DNA of 64,000 nucleotides from Sphingomonas sp. (GTDB lineage: Bacteria > Pseudomonadota > Alphaproteobacteria > Sphingomonadales > Sphingomonadaceae), in the NCBI RefSeq assembly GCF_017304615.1, contig NZ_JAFKLZ010000004.1, positions 186,001-250,000 on the forward strand, written 5' to 3'. Numbering within the stretch: position 1 is the stretch's first letter; every line of letters begins with the position of its first letter. A model generated the notes under the pieces. It ran no database searches. It was not told the origin of the DNA and saw only the letters and a program-made list of their open reading frames with translations. This document shows positions 43,178 through 50,937 of the stretch, piece after piece. Made by a program: the position numbers and the translations under genes.

Positions 43178-44105
43178 GTGGCTCTACGAGGCCGGCATCG
43201 GCGAGGCGCGCGCGGCGCTGGTCGAAGGGGGCAGGATCATTCAGGCGCGGATCGAACGCCCCGGGGCTTTGCGCGTCGGCACGGTGTTCGAGGCGCGGCT
43301 GGTCGAACGCGTCGCGCCGGGGCTGTCGCGAGTCGAGGGTGACGCCGGAGCGGCGGTGATCGAACGCGTCCCGCCCGGCGTGACTGAGGGCGCTCGGTTA
43401 CGGGTCGAAGTCGTGCGCGAGGCGCTACCCGAGCCGGGACGGGTAAAGCTCGCCAGGGTGGTCACAACCGACACTGCGCCGCGCGAAGGCCCGAACCTGC
43501 TGGCTCGATGCCGGGCGAGCGGTGAGCCAGTGCGCCTGCTGCGCCCACACGAACCCGACGCGCTGGAGGCGGCGGGCTGGTCGGAAGTGCTCGACGAGGC
43601 TCTCTCGGGAGAGATCGCTTTTGCCGGCGGCGCTCTCCGCCTGTCGCCGACCCCCGCCATGACCCTGTTCGACGTCGATGGCCCCGGCGCGGTCTCGCAG
43701 CTCGCCGTCACAGCGGGAACTGCAGCGGCCGAGGCGATCGTCCGCCACGGCATCGGCGGGTCGATCGGCATCGATTTTCCGACCGTCACCGGCAAGGCCG
43801 AGCGCCAGGCGGTGGCGGAAGCGATCGACGCTGCGCTCCCGCAACCGTTCGAACGCACCGCCCTCAACGGCTTCGGCTTCCTCCAGATCGTCCGTCCACG
43901 TCCCCGCGCCTCGCTACCCGAGCTTCTCCGCGCCGATCGCGTCGCCCTGGAAGCGCTGGCACTGCTCCGCCAGATCGAACGGACACCGCCGCCGGTCCCG
44001 CCCGTGCATCGCGCACCGTCCCCCATCGTCGCCTGGCTAGCCGCCCGGCCCGAACTAACGACCGCATTGTCGCGCAGCGTCGGCGTGCCCATCTCGTTCG
44101 CATGA
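43170..44105 (+). CDS. Compact RNase E/G-family ribonuclease
   Basis: A 311-aa protein with the RNase H-like and DNase I-like parts of RNase E/G: AEWLYEAGIGEARAALVEGG at the start, and the metal-site Asp residues in TLFDVDGPG and GGSIGIDFPTV, then FERTALNGFGFLQIVRPR. RNase G proteins are about 490 aa; here the S1 RNA-binding domain and the CPxC zinc link appear to be missing. The start is TTG at 43170, overlapping the maf stop by 8 bp. The maf-rng order is conserved in many proteobacteria. Confidence 0.85.
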   Translation: MAEWLYEAGIGEARAALVEGGRIIQARIERPGALRVGTVFEARLVERVAPGLSRVEGDAGAAVIERVPPGVTEGARLRVEVVREALPEPGRVKLARVVTTDTAPREGPNLLARCRASGEPVRLLRPHEPDALEAAGWSEVLDEALSGEIAFAGGALRLSPTPAMTLFDVDGPGAVSQLAVTAGTAAAEAIVRHGIGGSIGIDFPTVTGKAERQAVAEAIDAALPQPFERTALNGFGFLQIVRPRPRASLPELLRADRVALEALALLRQIERTPPPVPPVHRAPSPIVAWLAARPELTTALSRSVGVPISFA

Positions 44106-44275
44106 ACAAACAGACCTGCCCGATGTGCGGCCAGCCGACCGATCCGGCGCACAAGCCATTCTGCAGCGGCCGCTGTCACGACCGCGACCTGCTCAACTGG
44201 CTCGGCGACGGCTATGCTATTCCCGGGACGCCTGCCGATCCGGAAGCCCTAGACATGCCCGAAACCCGCGACTAA
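44102..44275 (+). CDS. yacG: DNA gyrase inhibitor YacG
   Basis: A 57-aa zinc-finger protein: MNKQTCPMCGQP with Cys6 and Cys9, then KPFCSGRCHDRDLLNWLGDGYAIPG with Cys21 and Cys25, the invariant YacG core. It binds GyrB and inhibits gyrase. Its ATG overlaps the RNase stop (ATGA), completing the infA-maf-RNase-yacG operon. tRNA-Phe follows 31 bp later. Confidence 0.95.
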   Translation: MNKQTCPMCGQPTDPAHKPFCSGRCHDRDLLNWLGDGYAIPGTPADPEALDMPETRD

Positions 44276-44306
44276 GAGGCCCGCTCTTTCGCGTGTGACG
44301 CGACAT

Positions 44307-44382
44307 GCCCAGGTAGCTCAGTTGGTAGAGCATGCGACTGAAAATCGCAGTGTCGGCGGTTCGATCCCGTCCCTGGGCACCA
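44307..44382 (+). tRNA. tRNA-Phe(GAA)
   Basis: A 76-nt cloverleaf: acceptor GCCCAGG/CCTGGGC, D-arm GCTC/GAGC, anticodon loop CTGAAAA giving GAA, T-arm GGCGG-TTCGATC-CCGTC, discriminator A and an encoded CCA. No duplicated 3' end or integrase is near. Confidence 0.97.
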
Positions 44383-44456
44383 CTTTCCATCGACACTCAT
44401 GGTCCTTTTAGCGTCGCGTCCGAGGGAGCCCATGGCTCCCAAGATACGTACCGCGG

Positions 44457-44816
44457 CTATGAAACGAAAACCGGGGACACCGGCCGCACCGCGCGCCGTT
44501 TCCGGAAGCCGTCGAAATAGTCGCTGTTTTCTCGCACAATTTGCAAAGGATTGACGGTTCGCTCGAAACTGACGCCGGCAAGCCCGTCGTTGCGCCACAT
44601 CACGCGCCCGCCAATGATCAGCGACCTGGCGATAAGTTGGATCTTCGCGCCCACCATCGGCAGAAACCTGCCCTTGATCAACGCACCGTGCGCCGAAATG
44701 TCGCCGACGATGACTCCTCGTGGCAGACCGTCGGCCCGTAGCGTCGCGTTGAACTCGGTGGCGAAACGGACGTCTCGGCGAAGATCAGTTTTGGAAACGC
44801 GCGTTGCGTGGGCCAT
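44457..44816 (-). CDS. PilZ domain-containing protein
   Basis: A 119-aa single PilZ domain with the c-di-GMP-binding patterns RRDVR (RxxxR) near residues 13-17 and VGDISAHGALIKG (DxSxxG). It continues IQLIARSLIIGGRVMWRNDGLAGVSFE, the usual barrel end. The ATG at 44816 follows AAGGAGAGGG; a start six codons earlier is possible. It may be a c-di-GMP effector. It is 140 bp downstream of the speD gene on the same strand and probably separate from that operon. Confidence 0.9.
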   Translation of the reverse strand: MAHATRVSKTDLRRDVRFATEFNATLRADGLPRGVIVGDISAHGALIKGRFLPMVGAKIQLIARSLIIGGRVMWRNDGLAGVSFERTVNPLQIVRENSDYFDGFRKRRAVRPVSPVFVS

Positions 44817-44956
44817 TTTTCCCTCTCCTTTCAAATGCTAAACAGCGTCGCGGGGAGAAGGTTCACCCAAAAGATGGTCAATGAAAGATGAACGATACGG
44901 GTGCTCGTTCGATCGGATAGGCGGCTGACCGATAGCCCGGACAGCCATCAGTCATC

Positions 44957-45322
44957 CTAGCCGCGCATCGTCTCAGCGACGCCGAACCCGCGCGCGAACC
45001 GCCTTTCCTCGATCCGGCGCGCATTGAGCGCGGTCGCCAGCGCGCGCAATCCGGCCTCGACATCGTGGCGGCGGCCGCACAAGAACATGTCTACCGCCGC
45101 ATATCTGCGCTCCGGCCAGCTATGGATCGAGATATGCGATTCCGCCAGCAATGCGACGCCGGTCACACCGTGCCCTTCACCGAAGCCGTGAACGTACAGG
45201 TTGAGTAGGGTCGCCCCCGCCACCGCAACGCTGCCACGCAACGCCGCCTCGATCCGCGCTTCGTCGGCGAGGTGATCGCACTCGAACAAATCGGCGAGGA
45301 GGTGCGTGCCGGTGAAGTCCAC
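44957..45322 (-). CDS. speD: S-adenosylmethionine decarboxylase proenzyme
   Basis: A 121-aa pyruvoyl enzyme that makes decarboxylated AdoMet, the aminopropyl donor for spermidine. The cleavage and catalytic residues are Ser62, His67 and Cys82 (AESHISIHSWPE and MFLCG), almost the numbering of the Thermotoga enzyme (63, 68, 83). This supports the GTG start at 45322 (MDFTGTHLLADLF). It is the last gene of the SPFH/DUF4178/polyamine operon and begins 8 bp after the FAD enzyme gene. Confidence 0.93.
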   Translation of the reverse strand: MDFTGTHLLADLFECDHLADEARIEAALRGSVAVAGATLLNLYVHGFGEGHGVTGVALLAESHISIHSWPERRYAAVDMFLCGRRHDVEAGLRALATALNARRIEERRFARGFGVAETMRG

Positions 45323-45330
45323 AAACCCTA

Positions 45331-46950
45331 CTACGACAGCGCTGACGAATGCGGAATAGCGAGATGCGCCATCGCGTCCTCCGCCGCGCGCGTGCCGCGA
45401 TAGTGCGCCTCCTCGAACAACGAGAGACCGCTGAGGTCGGAATGCGCGAAGAACAACGGCGGTTGTGGCTTGGCCGCGGCCTGGCGTGCGCCGCTCCAGA
45501 AAAAGCCCGGCGTCGGGCGAATCATCGCATGACCCCAGCGCCACACGTCGATCCTCCGAATCGCGCCTTTCAAATCGGGGTTGGTCTCCAGCAAATCATC
45601 GCGAACCATCCCTTGCCAATACTCAAGCGGTTGCTTTAGCATTTCGCGCCGCGCGTCGCCGGGCGCCATGTCCGACAGCGGCAGATACCAGCTAAGCACC
45701 GTCGCCTGCGGCACGCGGTCGAGCGCCTGGTGCGTATCGACGACGTAGCCCAGCGAGCGGCTAGTCCACGACACATTGTCCCACGCGCGCTCGAAACCGG
45801 GCCCGGCGGGTGGGCGATCTACGGTTACCGCAGCAACGATCCAGGGGGCGTAGTCGAACTCCTTGGTGTCTATCCCGCCCGGCACGATCCGCGCAGTAAC
45901 GAAATGCGGCGCCGCGAGGATCGCCGCTTCCGCCTCAATCGCAACGCCCTTGCCGGTCGCAACGTCGAGGCAGTCGATCCGCACCCCCTGCCCACTCGGC
46001 GCGACGCGATGGACGATCCGGCCGCAGATCAGGTTCGCCTTCAGTCGCGCCGCCATGCGGCCGACGAGATACCCATTGCCCTCCGGCCAAGTCAGTACCG
46101 CGTCCGGATCGGCATTGGCCGCGTGCCCGCGGCGGCTGGCGAAATAATGGATGCCAGCCCAGGCCGAGACCTGATCCGGCTCGGTGCCGTAATCGTCGCG
46201 GCAGGCGTAGCGAACGTGCCCTCGCAGGATCGGCGAGGTCCAGCCTTTCTGGTCGAGCCATTGGGTAAAGCTGATCGTGTCGAGCGCGAGCAGATCGGGC
46301 TCACGCGAACTTAGCTCCATCGGGATCGCGAAGGCGGGGCTGCCACTCGAATCGCGGCGCTCGCTATACGCCTTCATCGCGGCGAAGAACGCTTTCAAGT
46401 CGGCGGCGTCCTTGTCGGTCAGCCCTTTTTGCGGGACCAGCCCCTCCTGCCATTTGCCGAGATACAGCAGCCGCTCGTCCGGATCGGCAACGATCTGGTA
46501 CGGGTCGTAGACGGGCTTGCCATCCTGCCACCCGGTCAGGATGCCGAGTTGTTCGAGCAGGTGAATGACACCCTTCGCCTCGGCGTTCGGCAGCGGCAGA
46601 TAGTGTGCGCCGAGCGGATAGGCGGACACCGCATTCTTGCCCGAGCGCGCATTGCCGCCGGTTCGATCCTCGAGCTCGAACAGGCGGAAATCGCTGACCC
46701 CGGCGTCGGCCAGCGCCCATGCCGCCGACAGCCCGGCGACCCCACCCCCGATGATCGCGATCCGAGTCTTCTCGACCCTCTCGGCGGCCGGAAAGGTGCC
46801 GCCGCGCAGCTTATGCCCGCGGGCGAAATCGGCCCCACCGAGCGTGCCCGGGATCGCCTCGTCGCCCGGCATCAACGCCGCCGCACCCACACCGACTACC
46901 GCCGCGCCGGCTACCGATCCCGCGATCAGGGTGCGGCGCGAAACTGGCAT
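45331..46950 (-). CDS. Tat-exported FAD-dependent amine-oxidase-like protein
   Basis: A 539-aa flavoprotein. The N-terminus is a twin-arginine signal (VSRRTLIAGSVAGAAVVG), so it should be folded with FAD and exported. The Rossmann motif is IAIIGGGVAGLSAAWAL (glycines at 68-73), followed by ELEDRTGGNARSG, the amine-oxidase-type FAD site. Because it lies between a spermidine-synthase-like gene and speD, a polyamine is a plausible substrate (inference). The start at 46950 places the RR motif at residues 5-6 and lies one base after the upstream stop codon. Confidence 0.85.
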   Translation of the reverse strand: MPVSRRTLIAGSVAGAAVVGVGAAALMPGDEAIPGTLGGADFARGHKLRGGTFPAAERVEKTRIAIIGGGVAGLSAAWALADAGVSDFRLFELEDRTGGNARSGKNAVSAYPLGAHYLPLPNAEAKGVIHLLEQLGILTGWQDGKPVYDPYQIVADPDERLLYLGKWQEGLVPQKGLTDKDAADLKAFFAAMKAYSERRDSSGSPAFAIPMELSSREPDLLALDTISFTQWLDQKGWTSPILRGHVRYACRDDYGTEPDQVSAWAGIHYFASRRGHAANADPDAVLTWPEGNGYLVGRMAARLKANLICGRIVHRVAPSGQGVRIDCLDVATGKGVAIEAEAAILAAPHFVTARIVPGGIDTKEFDYAPWIVAAVTVDRPPAGPGFERAWDNVSWTSRSLGYVVDTHQALDRVPQATVLSWYLPLSDMAPGDARREMLKQPLEYWQGMVRDDLLETNPDLKGAIRRIDVWRWGHAMIRPTPGFFWSGARQAAAKPQPPLFFAHSDLSGLSLFEEAHYRGTRAAEDAMAHLAIPHSSALS

Positions 46951-46951
46951 G

Positions 46952-48487
46952 TCAGCTCTCGTAGACCGCCCACTCGGCCTCGAACTCACGCACCAGCGCC
47001 TGGTTGTCGAGCCGGTTCACCGGCGTCGGCCGCCGCGCCATGTCGGGCGGGAAGAAGAAGGCGAGGCTGTCGGCGTTGGGGGTCAGGAACTTGAGCCCCG
47101 CGGGCAACCGGCCCGGCTGACCGATCGGACGGTTGGAGGCGAGCACGAAGCCCCATTCGCCGAAGCTGGGGACATAAACGTGATAGCCCCGGGTAGTCAG
47201 CCCTGCGGCCTCCAGCGTGGTCGACACGGTCCAGTACGCGTTGGGCGCGACGAGCGGCGACGTGCTCTGCACGCTCAGCACCGCGCCGGGGTTCAGCGCG
47301 CGGGCAAGCTCGCGATAGAAGCTGACGGTATAGAGCTTGCCGATCGCGAAATTGGTGGGGTCGGGGAAATCGACCAGCACGGCATCGAAGCCCTTCTGGT
47401 TCGTGCGCAGCCAGCTGAATGCGTCGGCAGTAATGACGTGCACCTTCGGCGACCGCAGCGAGCCTTTGTTGAGCGCGAGCAGCATCGCGCTCTTCGAGAA
47501 AAGCTGCGTCATCGCGGGGTCGAGGTCGACCAGCGTCACCGACCGCACGCTGGGATATTTGAGGATTTCGCGCACCGCGAGGCCATCACCGCCGCCCAGC
47601 ACCAACACGTCGCGGGGATTGGCGACGCGGCTCAGCACGGGATGCACCAGCGCCTCGTGATAACGATATTCGTCGCGCGACGAGAATTGCAGGTTGCCGT
47701 TGAGGAACAGCCGCAGGTCGCCGCCGCGCTTCGTGATGACGATCCGCTGATAGGGCGTCGCGTCGGCATAGATTATCGGGTCGCCATAAGCCGCGACCTC
47801 GGCGGTGCGCTCGATCCGTTCGGACGCGAAGAAGCCGGCGATCAGCGCGACCGCGACGAGGATCGCCACGGCCAGTTCGACCGTCAGTCGCCGCCGTTCG
47901 GGCAGCGCCAGGATCACCGCAATCGCTACGGCGACATTGGCCAGACCGAACACGAACCCGGTGCGGATCAGCCCGAGATGCGGCACCAGCAGCAGCGGGA
48001 ACAGCAGCGACGCCGCGAGCGCACCGATATAGTCGAACGTCAGCACCTTGGAGACGAGATCGCCGAACTCGAGTCGATCCTTGAGGATGCGCATGAGGAG
48101 CGGGATTTCGAGACCCACCAACCCGCCGATTGCGAACACCAGACCATACAGCGGCAAGCGGAAATCCTGCACGCGGTCGAAAATCAGAAACAATAGCGCC
48201 GCCGAGCATCCGCCGATCGCGGCGATCAGCACCTCAACCCGTACGAACACCGCGAGCTCTGCCTTCTTCACGTAGCGCGAGCACCACGACCCCACGCCCA
48301 TCGCGAACAGATAGGTGCCGATGATGGTGGAGAATTGGGTGACGCTGTCGCCGAGGAGATAGCTGGCCAGCGTGCCGGCGAGAAGTTCGTAGATCAGCCC
48401 GCACGTCGCGACGACGAACGCCGAGACGAGCAGCAACCCACCTATTCTGGAAGGGCGGGCCGTTCCGCCCTTCAGGTCATCAGCCAT
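46952..48487 (-). CDS. Membrane-embedded spermidine-synthase-like aminopropyltransferase
   Basis: A 511-aa protein. The N-terminal 210 residues hold about seven membrane helices (starting LLLVSAFVVATCGLIYELLAG). The C-terminal cytoplasmic domain is of spermidine synthase type: VLVLGGGDGLAVREILKYPSVRSVTLVDLDPAMTQLF and DAVLVDFPDPTNFAIGKLYTVSFYRELAR. Classical SpeE has no membrane part, so the product may be made at, or moved through, the membrane. The start overlaps the DUF350 stop by 8 bp. Confidence 0.88.
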   Translation of the reverse strand: MADDLKGGTARPSRIGGLLLVSAFVVATCGLIYELLAGTLASYLLGDSVTQFSTIIGTYLFAMGVGSWCSRYVKKAELAVFVRVEVLIAAIGGCSAALLFLIFDRVQDFRLPLYGLVFAIGGLVGLEIPLLMRILKDRLEFGDLVSKVLTFDYIGALAASLLFPLLLVPHLGLIRTGFVFGLANVAVAIAVILALPERRRLTVELAVAILVAVALIAGFFASERIERTAEVAAYGDPIIYADATPYQRIVITKRGGDLRLFLNGNLQFSSRDEYRYHEALVHPVLSRVANPRDVLVLGGGDGLAVREILKYPSVRSVTLVDLDPAMTQLFSKSAMLLALNKGSLRSPKVHVITADAFSWLRTNQKGFDAVLVDFPDPTNFAIGKLYTVSFYRELARALNPGAVLSVQSTSPLVAPNAYWTVSTTLEAAGLTTRGYHVYVPSFGEWGFVLASNRPIGQPGRLPAGLKFLTPNADSLAFFFPPDMARRPTPVNRLDNQALVREFEAEWAVYES

Positions 48488-48689
48488 GAATGGCGGAGGC
48501 GATGATCAGCGCCATCGAAATCGCGATCGCGCCGCAAAAGATCGCCAGCGCGACGTTCTTTTCGCGACAGATCTCGCCCCACATGTCGACCGGCGTGATC
48601 TTGTCCCACAACCAGAACCCGCCGAGCAGGATGATCAGTCCGATGAACGTGTAGAGCAGGGTCGTGACGAGTATCGGTATCGAGATCAT
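48480..48689 (-). CDS. DUF350 family membrane protein (single unit)
   Basis: A 69-aa protein with two membrane helices (ISIPILVTTLLYTFIGLIILLGGFWLW and NVALAIFCGAIAISMALIIASAI) joined by DKITPVDMWGEICREK. This is one DUF350 unit; E. coli YjfL has two in tandem. Family members often lie beside polyamine or PspA-type envelope genes. The function is unknown. It sits between the 49-aa protein gene (15 bp gap) and the aminopropyltransferase gene (overlap). Confidence 0.88.
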   Translation of the reverse strand: MISIPILVTTLLYTFIGLIILLGGFWLWDKITPVDMWGEICREKNVALAIFCGAIAISMALIIASAIHG

Positions 48690-48704
48690 GGGTCCCTCCT
48701 TTGC

Positions 48705-48854
48705 TTATTTGTGGGTGGGGCCGTAGCCGCCGAAGAATATCGGCCCGCGCGCGCCGCCGCTGGCGAACGGCGAATAGCCGTCGCGGATCGCGAAGACGGA
48801 TAGCCCTACGACGCCGAGGCAGAACAGGCCGTAGATCAGGGCATGGCGAGTCAT
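48705..48854 (-). CDS. 49-aa membrane miniprotein of the polyamine/DUF4178 operon
   Basis: The frame ATG (48854) to TAA (48705) encodes MTRHALIYGLFCLGVVGLSV, one membrane helix, then FAIRDGYSPFASGGARG and a Gly/aromatic end (PIFFGGYGPTHK). The A of its ATG is the last base of the upstream DUF4178 TGA stop (TGATG), so it is translationally coupled. It fills what would otherwise be the only gap in the operon. The family is not recognised. Third codon positions are GC-rich. Confidence comes from coupling and composition. Confidence 0.72.
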   Translation of the reverse strand: MTRHALIYGLFCLGVVGLSVFAIRDGYSPFASGGARGPIFFGGYGPTHK

Positions 48855-50263
48855 CAGTCGTCGCTCCCGCTGTCATCGTCATCGCTGCCGCCGCTGGACA
48901 GGACGGCCTTGCGGCGCTTCTCGAAGCCCAGGTGGCGGAACAGTACGATGATCGGCCAGATCAGGATCACCAGAAACCCGAGCAGGATGTTGCCGCCGAA
49001 AACGCCGCCGCGATCGACCGTTACCGTCACCGGCACCGTCGCGCCCTCGGTGGAGCTGCCGCCCCAGCCGCCGTCGGCGAAGCCGTGCCCGCCCATCAGG
49101 CTCGTGTCGGTCACCGGCGCGCTTGAGCTCGACCCCGCACCGTTCCATTTGTGCGCGGACAGCGTAACGACAAGGTCGTAACGCCCGCCGGGAACGCTCG
49201 ACAGGTCGGTCGTCGGGCGCCGATCGCCTTCCGACCAGGCGCCGTCGCTGTCGGTGCCCGAATAGAATTCCGCGGTGCCGTAGCTATCGACGCTGTCCTG
49301 CGTCTTCTGGTCGGTCAGCGAATAGTCGAGATCGACCCAGCTATTGTCGAGACTCGATGCCTCGGCGTCGATCTCGACCCGGCTCCGGCCCGGCGGCAAA
49401 TCGAGGTTTTTTATCACGACCGTCTTTTCGGGGCCGTCGAGCACCGCATCTGTCGTCGTACTGGCCAGGCGCTGCTGGCTGCCCGCCATACCTGAGACGA
49501 CGAACAAGGTGACCGCGGCAATGATGCCGATCACCCAGGCTTCCAACAGTTGCGAATTGAACGGCGATCGCTCGTGCGGCGCGGGATGGCTGTATTCCCT
49601 GCGCCGCTTTGGCGCGGCGAATGCGGCTTCCGCTTCGCCCCAGTCGAGCATGTCCAGCCGGGTCCAGGTCCGCTCGCCCTCATAATCCTCGCACGCGAGC
49701 ATGGTGCCCCGCGTTACATAGTCGGTTTCCTGAACCGTCTCGCCGACCGCCGCGCGCCAATAGAATTCGCCGACGACGAACGTGGTGCGCACCGGATAGG
49801 GATCACCAAAACGCGAGAAATTCTGCCCGTCGGCCTGTAGCCCCAGACCCCAGTTCGACGTCGGCAACCTAGTCAGTAGCTGGCCGAGGTTGAAGCGCCG
49901 CCCGTCGTCGACCAGAAAAGCGTAACCCTCATACGGGTTGAACAGCAGGTATTCGGCCCAGACCACATCGTCGTCGGTCCGCTCCTGATAGCCGACTACC
50001 TCCCAGGTCTTGCCCTTCAGAACCCCGCGCGTGCCCAACGGGATTTCCGGCGTCTTGAGCGCCTGATCCGCCTTCGCGATGACTTGAAGGTCCGGGCTGG
50101 TCGCATCGAGCGTCGATCCGCAATGGCTGCAGATTACGCTGACCGTCGTGCCCGCGACGCGAATGTCGACCGTGCCGCCGCAATTCGGGCAATTGACCGG
50201 CTTGACCGTCGAGGGCGGCGGACCCGGTGGCGCGGGCGGCGCGAGGAGCGTGTCGTCGCTCAT
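48854..50263 (-). CDS. Zinc-ribbon DUF4178 membrane protein (long form)
   Basis: A 469-aa protein. After a Pro-rich start comes a zinc ribbon with Cys25/28 (CPNCG) and Cys45/48 (CSHCG), then a DUF4178 domain (GTRGVLKGKTWEVVGYQERTDDDVVWAEYLLFNPYEGYAFL). A membrane helix follows near residues 255-277 (WVIGIIAAVTLFVVSGMAG), then a probably extracytoplasmic beta-rich domain of about 140 residues, a second helix (ILLGFLVILIWPIIVLF) and a Ser/Asp tail. It starts inside the stop of the short DUF4178 gene. The molecular role is unknown. Confidence 0.87.
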   Translation of the reverse strand: MSDDTLLAPPAPPGPPPSTVKPVNCPNCGGTVDIRVAGTTVSVICSHCGSTLDATSPDLQVIAKADQALKTPEIPLGTRGVLKGKTWEVVGYQERTDDDVVWAEYLLFNPYEGYAFLVDDGRRFNLGQLLTRLPTSNWGLGLQADGQNFSRFGDPYPVRTTFVVGEFYWRAAVGETVQETDYVTRGTMLACEDYEGERTWTRLDMLDWGEAEAAFAAPKRRREYSHPAPHERSPFNSQLLEAWVIGIIAAVTLFVVSGMAGSQQRLASTTTDAVLDGPEKTVVIKNLDLPPGRSRVEIDAEASSLDNSWVDLDYSLTDQKTQDSVDSYGTAEFYSGTDSDGAWSEGDRRPTTDLSSVPGGRYDLVVTLSAHKWNGAGSSSSAPVTDTSLMGGHGFADGGWGGSSTEGATVPVTVTVDRGGVFGGNILLGFLVILIWPIIVLFRHLGFEKRRKAVLSSGGSDDDDSGSDD

Positions 50264-50931
50264 GCCGAATAGCTCGGCATCGGCCAACCCTCGAACTCGC
50301 GCAATCCGGTCGCGGCAATGTCGGCCAGCGAGACATATTGCCCGGCGTAGACCTCGACCTCTTCGTCCCCGGCCCGCTGGATGCTCGCGCAATGCTCGTC
50401 GGCAGACATCAGGTCGACGCTCATCGCTGTCAGACCGAGCGAGTTGAACGGCAGCTCGCCCTCGCTCGCGACGCACGACACGCGCTTCACGTCGCTGGCC
50501 CAATATTCGACATTGTCGATCACCGCCCGGGTGCCCGGCATGACGCTGAACCCGGATTGCAGCAGCTTAACGACGTCCGACACGACGTGCGACAGATCAA
50601 CCTGGCGCAACAGCATATGGCGCCCCATCGATTCGCCCAGCCAGGCGGTCGAGCCGTCGTCGAAATAGGCGAGCCATTCGTTCCACGCACCGTCGGCATA
50701 GCGCCAGCGGACGCGGCCGATCAGTTCGAAGCTGCGTGCTCCCAACCGTCCGCGGACCCCGAGCCGGAGCGGGCTGACATCGTCGGGCACATCGGCGACC
50801 TTGCCCATAGCCTCCAGATTGCCGCCGGTGCGCAACACCGAGCTGTGGCAATAGTCACACACCTTCACCGGCAGGTCGGCCGACCGGAACGCGATCGGCG
50901 CGCCGCAATTGGGACAGGAGGCGCGGAGCAT
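50260..50931 (-). CDS. Zinc-ribbon DUF4178 protein (short form)
   Basis: A 223-aa soluble protein. The zinc ribbon has Cys6/9 (CPNCG) and Cys25/28 (CDYC); DUF4178-like sequence follows (GVRGRLGARSFELIGRVRWRYADGAWNEWLAYFDDGSTAWL). The C-terminal part (about 130-223) recalls a second, diverged copy. It is paralogous to the next gene, with which it overlaps by ATGA. It starts 6 bp after the SPFH gene. Confidence 0.87.
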   Translation of the reverse strand: MLRASCPNCGAPIAFRSADLPVKVCDYCHSSVLRTGGNLEAMGKVADVPDDVSPLRLGVRGRLGARSFELIGRVRWRYADGAWNEWLAYFDDGSTAWLGESMGRHMLLRQVDLSHVVSDVVKLLQSGFSVMPGTRAVIDNVEYWASDVKRVSCVASEGELPFNSLGLTAMSVDLMSADEHCASIQRAGDEEVEVYAGQYVSLADIAATGLREFEGWPMPSYSA

Positions 50932-50937
50932 TGTCGC

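Noticed and set aside
48501-48882. A minus-strand 136-codon frame covering the DUF350 and 49-aa genes
   Set aside because: Its translation is Arg/His-rich with no membrane helix, whereas the two small genes in the other frame have proper helices and coupling.
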